DNA of 64,000 nucleotides from JADGHE01 sp035716025 (GTDB lineage Bacteria > Pseudomonadota > Alphaproteobacteria > Rhizobiales > Xanthobacteraceae): assembly GCA_035716025.1 (NCBI GenBank), contig DASTKH010000046.1:1-64000 (forward strand), written 5' to 3'. The notes under the pieces are model-generated. The model had not been told where the DNA came from and ran no database searches. It saw nothing but the letters and a program-made list of their open reading frames with translations. The position numbers were made by a program, and so were the translations under genes. Positions 59,774-64,000 of this stretch are shown piece by piece. Every line of letters starts with the position of its first letter. The stretch's first letter is position 1.

Positions 59774-60814
59774 TTGCGGGAAGCTTCGCCGAATTTCGAA
59801 TCGCTGGCCGCCCCGGAGAGCGAGATAGGCCCGGGCGGCCGGCATCAGATCGTGCTGGCATTCGACGAGAATCGCCTCGCCTCGATCCTCTTCGGCCAAT
59901 ACGGCCAGAACCTTGCGCTGATCGAACGCAAACTTGGCGTCACGGCCGACCAGCGCGGGAATCACGTCACCATCGAGGGACCGCGGGAGGCCTGCGAGCA
60001 GGCCCGCCGGGTCCTCGAGACCCTTTACGAACAGCTCAAGCGCGGGCGCGATCTCGGCACCGGCGACGTCGAGGGGGCCGTGCGGCAGACGCTCGCGCAG
60101 GGCTCGCTGTTTCCCTTCGAACCGCCCGGGCTGCGCCCGACCTTCGAGGAACTGAATTTGCGCAAGCGCCCGGTGCGCGCCCGCACCGCCGGCCAGGACG
60201 CTTATATCCGCGCCCTCAAGCGCAATCCCCTGGTGTTCGGCGTCGGGCCGGCCGGCACCGGCAAGACGTGGCTTGCGGTCGCGCATGCGATTGCCCTCTT
60301 CGAGCGCAAGGAGATCGATCGGATCATCCTGTCGCGGCCGGCGGTGGAGGCGGGCGAGCGCCTGGGTTTCCTGCCCGGCGATTTGCGCGAGAAGGTCGAT
60401 CCCTATCTGCGGCCCGTCTACGATGCGCTCTACGACCTGATGGATGCGCGCATCGTCGAGCGCGCGCTGCAGACCGGCGAGATCGAGATCGCGCCGCTCG
60501 CCTTCATGCGCGGGCGCACGCTGTCGAACGCCGCCGTAATCCTCGACGAGGCGCAGAACACGACGTCGATGCAGATGAAAATGTTTCTGACGCGGCTCGG
60601 TGAGAATTCGCGGATGATCGTCACCGGCGATCCGAGCCAGGTCGATCTGCCGCACGGGCAGATCTCGGGCCTTGCCGAGGCGCTGCGGCTTCTCAAGAAC
60701 GTGGAGGGCGTCGAGCAGGTGTCGTTCACGTCGGCGGACGTGGTGCGGCACGAGCTCGTGACCCGGATCGTCGAAGCCTACGACAAGGCCCAGCGCAACG
60801 AGCCGACGTCATGA
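59774..60814 (+). CDS. phoH: PhoH-family ATPase
   Basis: A 346-residue PhoH-like protein with an N-terminal KH-like part (about 20-100) and a P-loop ATPase (GPAGTGKTW, VILDEAQNTT, MIVTGDPSQVDLP). It is regularly coded between miaB and ybeY and thought to act in RNA metabolism or ribosome assembly. A TTG start is used, 6 nt after miaB; the stop overlaps ybeY by 4 nt. Confidence 0.93.
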   Translation: MREASPNFESLAAPESEIGPGGRHQIVLAFDENRLASILFGQYGQNLALIERKLGVTADQRGNHVTIEGPREACEQARRVLETLYEQLKRGRDLGTGDVEGAVRQTLAQGSLFPFEPPGLRPTFEELNLRKRPVRARTAGQDAYIRALKRNPLVFGVGPAGTGKTWLAVAHAIALFERKEIDRIILSRPAVEAGERLGFLPGDLREKVDPYLRPVYDALYDLMDARIVERALQTGEIEIAPLAFMRGRTLSNAAVILDEAQNTTSMQMKMFLTRLGENSRMIVTGDPSQVDLPHGQISGLAEALRLLKNVEGVEQVSFTSADVVRHELVTRIVEAYDKAQRNEPTS

Positions 60815-61401
60815 TCGCGAAGACGCGGGGTCCGCGGCGTCGCGGCCCCGCCATTGCGTTCGTTCGGCAATCGCCGCGCTGGCGCGCTTTGCCACGTGCC
60901 GCGGTGATGGTTCGCAAGGCGCTTGCCGCGGCGGCTGCCCTCTGCGGGCCGCAGGCGCGCGAGGGCGAGGTCACGATGGTGCTTGCCGACGATGCGGCGA
61001 TTCGCCGCCTCAACAGGCAATGGCGCGGCAAGGATCGGGCCACGAACGTGCTGTCCTTCCCCGCGCCGACCCTGCCCGGGCCTGCCGGCGCGCCGCGCAG
61101 TCTCGGTGACATCGTGATCGCCTACGAGTGTCTCACCCGCGAGGCGAAGGCGGAGAGCAAGCCTCCGCTCGCGCATCTGGCGCATCTGGCGGTGCACGGC
61201 TTTCTGCATCTCCTGGGCTATGACCATGAGAGCGAGGCCGAGGCCGAGCAGATGGAAAATCTCGAGCGCCGCATTCTGCGCCAGCTCAACTTGCCCGACC
61301 CCTATGTCGAGCGCACCGCGCGGTCGGAACCCCGCAGCGCCGCGCGCCGGCGCGGGCGGCGGCCGGCCGGTCCGGCAGGCGCCGCCCCGGCCGGCCATTG
61401 A
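60811..61401 (+). CDS. ybeY: Endoribonuclease YbeY
   Basis: A 196-residue metalloprotein for 16S rRNA maturation and ribosome quality control. The zinc motif HGFLHLLGYDH is intact, and RLNRQWRGKDRATNVLSFP is diagnostic. The start overlaps phoH (ATGA). The C-terminal 25 residues are an Arg/Ala/Pro-rich extension, longer than usual. Confidence 0.95.
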   Translation: MIAKTRGPRRRGPAIAFVRQSPRWRALPRAAVMVRKALAAAAALCGPQAREGEVTMVLADDAAIRRLNRQWRGKDRATNVLSFPAPTLPGPAGAPRSLGDIVIAYECLTREAKAESKPPLAHLAHLAVHGFLHLLGYDHESEAEAEQMENLERRILRQLNLPDPYVERTARSEPRSAARRRGRRPAGPAGAAPAGH

Positions 61402-61465
61402 CCGGACGGTCGCCTCGCAGGCTATCATCCCTCTGCGCCGCTCAAGGCGCACGGGCGGCCCCGCC

Positions 61466-62683
61466 TTGACGCTGCATTCCTCGGTTGGCTCTTCGGCTCC
61501 GCGAAGCCCTTTGATCGTGGTTCCCGCGCTCGGGATCGTGCAGATCCTGATGTGGGGCTCGACCTTCTATCTGCTCGCGGTGCTCGCGCCGGCGATCGTC
61601 GCTGAGACCGGCTGGCCGTTTCCCTGGGTGATTGCCGGCGTCACCATCGCCCTGATGGTGGCGGGGCTGATTTCGCCTCTTGTCGGCCGCATTATCGATC
61701 GGCGCGGAGGCCGGCCGGTTCTCGCCTTTTCGTCGCTGGCGACGGCCGCAAGTTTCGCGGCCATGGGTGCGGCCACGACGCTGCCCGCCTATTTCGCCGC
61801 CTGGGTTCTGACGGGCGTCGGCATGGGCACGGGCCTCTACGATGCCGTCTTCGCCGCGCTGGGGCGTCTCTACGGAAAGGAAGCGCGCAGCGCCATCACG
61901 AACCTCACGCTCTTCGGCGGGTTCGGTTCCACCGTGTGCTGGCCGCTCAGCGCCTATTTCGTGGCGGAGTGGGACTGGCGGGTGGCCTGCTTCGCCTATG
62001 CGGCCCTCCACTTGCTCGTGGCCCTGCCGATCCAGGTCGCGGCTTTTCCGACGGAGCCGGCGCGCGGGCCAAGCGAGCGGGAGGGGCCATCGGGCGACGC
62101 GGCCGTCCTCTCGCGACGGGATACCGTGGCGTTCTGGCTGTTGGCGGGCGTGCAGACGCTCGCGCAGGCGATTGGGTCGATCATCATCGTGCATCTGCTG
62201 GTCTTCCTTCAGGCGCGCGGGCTCACGCTTGCGGCGGCCGTCGCGCTGGGGACGCTCTTCGGCCCGGCACAGGTCGCCGCACGGGTGATCGAACGGCTGT
62301 TCGGCCACCGCTATCATCCGATCTGGACCATGATCCTCGCGGCGGCCCTGATGGCGCTCGGGCTCGCCATGCTGCTGATCGATCTGCCGATCCTCGCCGC
62401 CGCGGTCATGATCTACGGCGCGGGCTACGGCGTGACCTGGATCGCGCGCGGCACGCTGCCGCTCGCCCTGTTCGGCCCGGAGCGCTACGCGGTGCTGATC
62501 GGCCGGCTCGCGTTGCCGAGTCTTCTCGCTCAGGCGCTTTCGCCCTTCGTCGGGGCGCTGCTGATCGAGCGCCTGGGCGCGGAAGGAACGCTCGGAGTCC
62601 TGCTCGCACTCGCGCTCGCGAATGCCGGCCTCGTCTCGGCGCTGTGGGTCTTCGCGCGCGCGGCGGCGCCGAGCGATCAATAG
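61466..62683 (+). CDS. MFS transporter
   Basis: A 405-residue (by this start) major-facilitator protein with about twelve helices; the loop GRIIDRRGGRP after helix 2 is the MFS signature. It resembles the oxalate/formate or monocarboxylate-like group; the substrate is unknown. No ATG lies near the N-terminus of the first helix; a TTG at 61466 is assumed, and the true start may be some codons away. The end overlaps the convergent acyl-CoA dehydrogenase gene by 7 nt. Confidence 0.85.
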   Translation: MTLHSSVGSSAPRSPLIVVPALGIVQILMWGSTFYLLAVLAPAIVAETGWPFPWVIAGVTIALMVAGLISPLVGRIIDRRGGRPVLAFSSLATAASFAAMGAATTLPAYFAAWVLTGVGMGTGLYDAVFAALGRLYGKEARSAITNLTLFGGFGSTVCWPLSAYFVAEWDWRVACFAYAALHLLVALPIQVAAFPTEPARGPSEREGPSGDAAVLSRRDTVAFWLLAGVQTLAQAIGSIIIVHLLVFLQARGLTLAAAVALGTLFGPAQVAARVIERLFGHRYHPIWTMILAAALMALGLAMLLIDLPILAAAVMIYGAGYGVTWIARGTLPLALFGPERYAVLIGRLALPSLLAQALSPFVGALLIERLGAEGTLGVLLALALANAGLVSALWVFARAAAPSDQ

Positions 62684-63882
62684 ATCGCCATCGCCTCGCC
62701 GCCGCGCGCGAGCATCGCGGCGATGCGCACGCGCACCGCGTGGTTGCCGGCGCCCGTGTGCATCATGCACAGCGCATCGCGCGCGAGCTTCTCGATCGGC
62801 TGGTCGCGCAGGACGCCTTGACCGCCGAAGATTTCGAGGCAGCGCACGCCGGCCTTCACGGCGGCTTCCGCGGCTGCGACCTTGGCCATCGATTCCAGAC
62901 GGTCGGTCTCTTCGGGCGCGTGGTCCACCGACCAGGCCGCGCGCCAGGTGAGCGTGCGCGCCATTTCGATCTCGGTCGCAAGGTCCGCGATCACCTGCCC
63001 GATCGCCTGATGCTCGATGATCGGCTTTCCGCCCTGCACGCGCTGCTTGGCAAAAGCGATGCCGGCTTCGAGCGCGGCGCGGGCTATCCCGAGCGCCTTC
63101 GCGGCTTCCTTGGCGGCCGAGCCTGCGGAGTAGCGGTGGATGAACTCGCGTCCGTGATCGACCTCGCCGAGCAGGAAATCCGCGGGGATGCGGCAATTGT
63201 CGAATGTCAAGTCGGCGTTCTGGTTGAGCCGGATGCCCACTTTGTCGAGCGGGGCGCTCGCGGAGAACCCCGGCGTGTCGGTCGGCACGACGAAGAACGA
63301 GAGCCCCTTCGGCCACGGCACGTTGGGGTTCGTGCGGGCGGCAACGATGACGAATGCGGCGACGTTGCCGTTCGTCTGCCACTTCTTCCTGCCGTTGATG
63401 ACCCAATCCGCTCCGTCGCGGACAGCGCTGGTGCGGGGCCCCGCATCCAGGGTCTCGAAATACGGGGTCTTGTGGTCGCTGCCCGCATGTTCCTCGGTGA
63501 CGGCGAAAGCCGGCAGGGCCGTGTCGTCGGCGAGGAAAGGCTTGAGCACGCGCTCGCGTACCGCTTCGCTCGCATGCGCGATGATATTGCCCTCGCGCCA
63601 GGCGTGCTGCAGCGTCATGCCGAAGCCGATGTCGCCGGCGCAAAGCTCTTCCTGCACCAGCACCTCGGTCAACACGTCGACTTCGGCGCCGCCGTCCTTC
63701 CTGGGCACCTTCAGCGTGCGGAGACCGAGGCGGGAGGCCTCGCGAACGAGATCGAGCGGAAACGTCTTGGCGGGATCCGTCTCGCGGTCGAGCTCGCGCG
63801 CGCGGGGGCGGATTTTCTCGTAGGCGAACTTCCGCGCCACCTGCTGCCAATGGCGTTGTTCGGGGCTCAGATTGAAGTCCAT
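62677..63882 (-). CDS. Acyl-CoA dehydrogenase-like flavoprotein
   Basis: A 401-residue protein with the full ACAD fold: N-terminal helical domain (1-120), beta domain (about 120-240, FAVTEEHAGSDHKT; WVINGRKKWQTNG) and C-terminal helical domain (about 240-401, with EIFGGQGVLRDQPIEKLARDA). FAD-binding residues are in place. By hand alignment the usual catalytic Glu of the C-terminal YEGT motif reads Gly (HTGAGN), and the alternative Glu used by isovaleryl-CoA dehydrogenase is not seen. So it may not be a standard dehydrogenase. GGAGACG precedes the ATG. Confidence 0.85.
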   Translation of the reverse strand: MDFNLSPEQRHWQQVARKFAYEKIRPRARELDRETDPAKTFPLDLVREASRLGLRTLKVPRKDGGAEVDVLTEVLVQEELCAGDIGFGMTLQHAWREGNIIAHASEAVRERVLKPFLADDTALPAFAVTEEHAGSDHKTPYFETLDAGPRTSAVRDGADWVINGRKKWQTNGNVAAFVIVAARTNPNVPWPKGLSFFVVPTDTPGFSASAPLDKVGIRLNQNADLTFDNCRIPADFLLGEVDHGREFIHRYSAGSAAKEAAKALGIARAALEAGIAFAKQRVQGGKPIIEHQAIGQVIADLATEIEMARTLTWRAAWSVDHAPEETDRLESMAKVAAAEAAVKAGVRCLEIFGGQGVLRDQPIEKLARDALCMMHTGAGNHAVRVRIAAMLARGGEAMAIY

Positions 63883-63898
63883 TCCGAACGTCTCCTCA

Positions 63899-64000
63899 TC
63901 ACGCGGGTTCGACTGCGACGCGACCGCCGGTCGCGGTCAGTCGCGTTCCGAAAGGTTCGCTCAGCCGGTGCACCGTCTCGACGATCCGTGCCCCGTCGCC
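63899..64000 (-). CDS. C-terminal end of an unidentified gene
   Basis: The last 33 codons of a minus-strand gene that begins outside the window. The visible end contains VETVHRLSEPFGTRL and stops 16 nt before the acyl-CoA dehydrogenase start, suggesting co-transcription. The phrase LSEPFGTRL resembles the end of CapA-type (poly-gamma-glutamate synthesis) proteins, but the piece is too short to name. Confidence 0.5.
   Translation of the reverse strand, partial: GDGARIVETVHRLSEPFGTRLTATGGRVAVEPA

Noticed and set aside
61442..63850. 802-codon minus-strand open frame
   Set aside because: It overlaps the MFS gene antisense and the acyl-CoA dehydrogenase gene in another frame; both real genes have clear motifs.
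1..64000. CRISPR arrays, tRNA or rRNA genes, insertion sequences, prophage
   Set aside because: No regularly spaced repeats, cloverleaf-like sequences, transposase or integrase frames were found on either strand.

Overview
The window is 64 kb of high-GC DNA, almost fully coding. Gene families and gene order point to an alphaproteobacterium of the order Hyphomicrobiales (Rhizobiales), close to the Bradyrhizobium/Xanthobacteraceae side: a tlpA gene divergent from argH-lptM-lysA, fur-olsA-miaB-phoH-ybeY, leuS-lptE-holA, a zinc-ribbon/DUF3426 gene divergent from ftsEX, DUF1236, DUF1640 and DUF2125 proteins, and the REP-like intergenic elements usual in that group. The genus cannot be fixed from the sequence alone. 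No rRNA, tRNA, CRISPR array, transposase, integrase or phage gene was seen, so this reads as ordinary chromosome.

Layout. 0-8.5 kb: a tandemly duplicated DUF1640 coiled-coil gene, a TipF-like degenerate EAL protein, a DUF1080 protein, a class III aminotransferase, then a nest of small secreted or membrane proteins of unknown role. 8.7-13 kb: a methyltransferase, mntH behind a palindrome that overlaps its -35 box, and a zinc alcohol dehydrogenase. 12.8-18.2 kb: copper genes (DUF2946, PCuAC chaperone, CopA ATPase, CsoR) with a perfect CsoR-type operator and an acyl-CoA ligase in between. 18.3-26 kb: a probable catabolic cluster with a hydroxyquinol-type dioxygenase, an IclR regulator, CocE hydrolase, BKACE enzyme, GMC oxidoreductase and aldo/keto reductase. 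26-31 kb: DUF1993, holA, lptE, leuS. 31-36 kb: a diguanylate cyclase, YggS, a YkuD protein, an OmpR-type regulator, a cNMP-binding protein and a 59-residue zinc-ribbon protein.

36-40.6 kb: a seven-gene minus-strand operon headed by an ArsR repressor (SRPBCC, DUF899, three VOC-fold proteins, DUF1428), probably for stress or detoxification, with an EamA exporter just upstream. 41-48 kb: tlpA, argH, lptM, lysA and a large DUF4175 membrane protein; argH carries an in-frame amber codon at codon 121. 48-54.6 kb: a CpdR-like receiver, a zinc-ribbon/DUF3426 membrane protein, ftsEX behind a perfect TTAA-N7-TTAA (CtrA-type) site, YdcF, PlsC, ChaC, DUF2125. 54.6-64 kb: a TctC-type binding protein, a UbiH-type hydroxylase, fur/mur, olsA, miaB, phoH, ybeY, an MFS transporter, an acyl-CoA dehydrogenase-like protein lacking the usual catalytic glutamate, and the end of one more gene.

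Most of the window is housekeeping. The items most worth a second look are the interrupted argH, the CtrA-type site before ftsE, the ArsR operon with its 112-nt gene overlap, the IclR catabolic cluster, the mntH-Fur/Mur link and the duplicated DUF1640 genes that differ by exactly one heptad.
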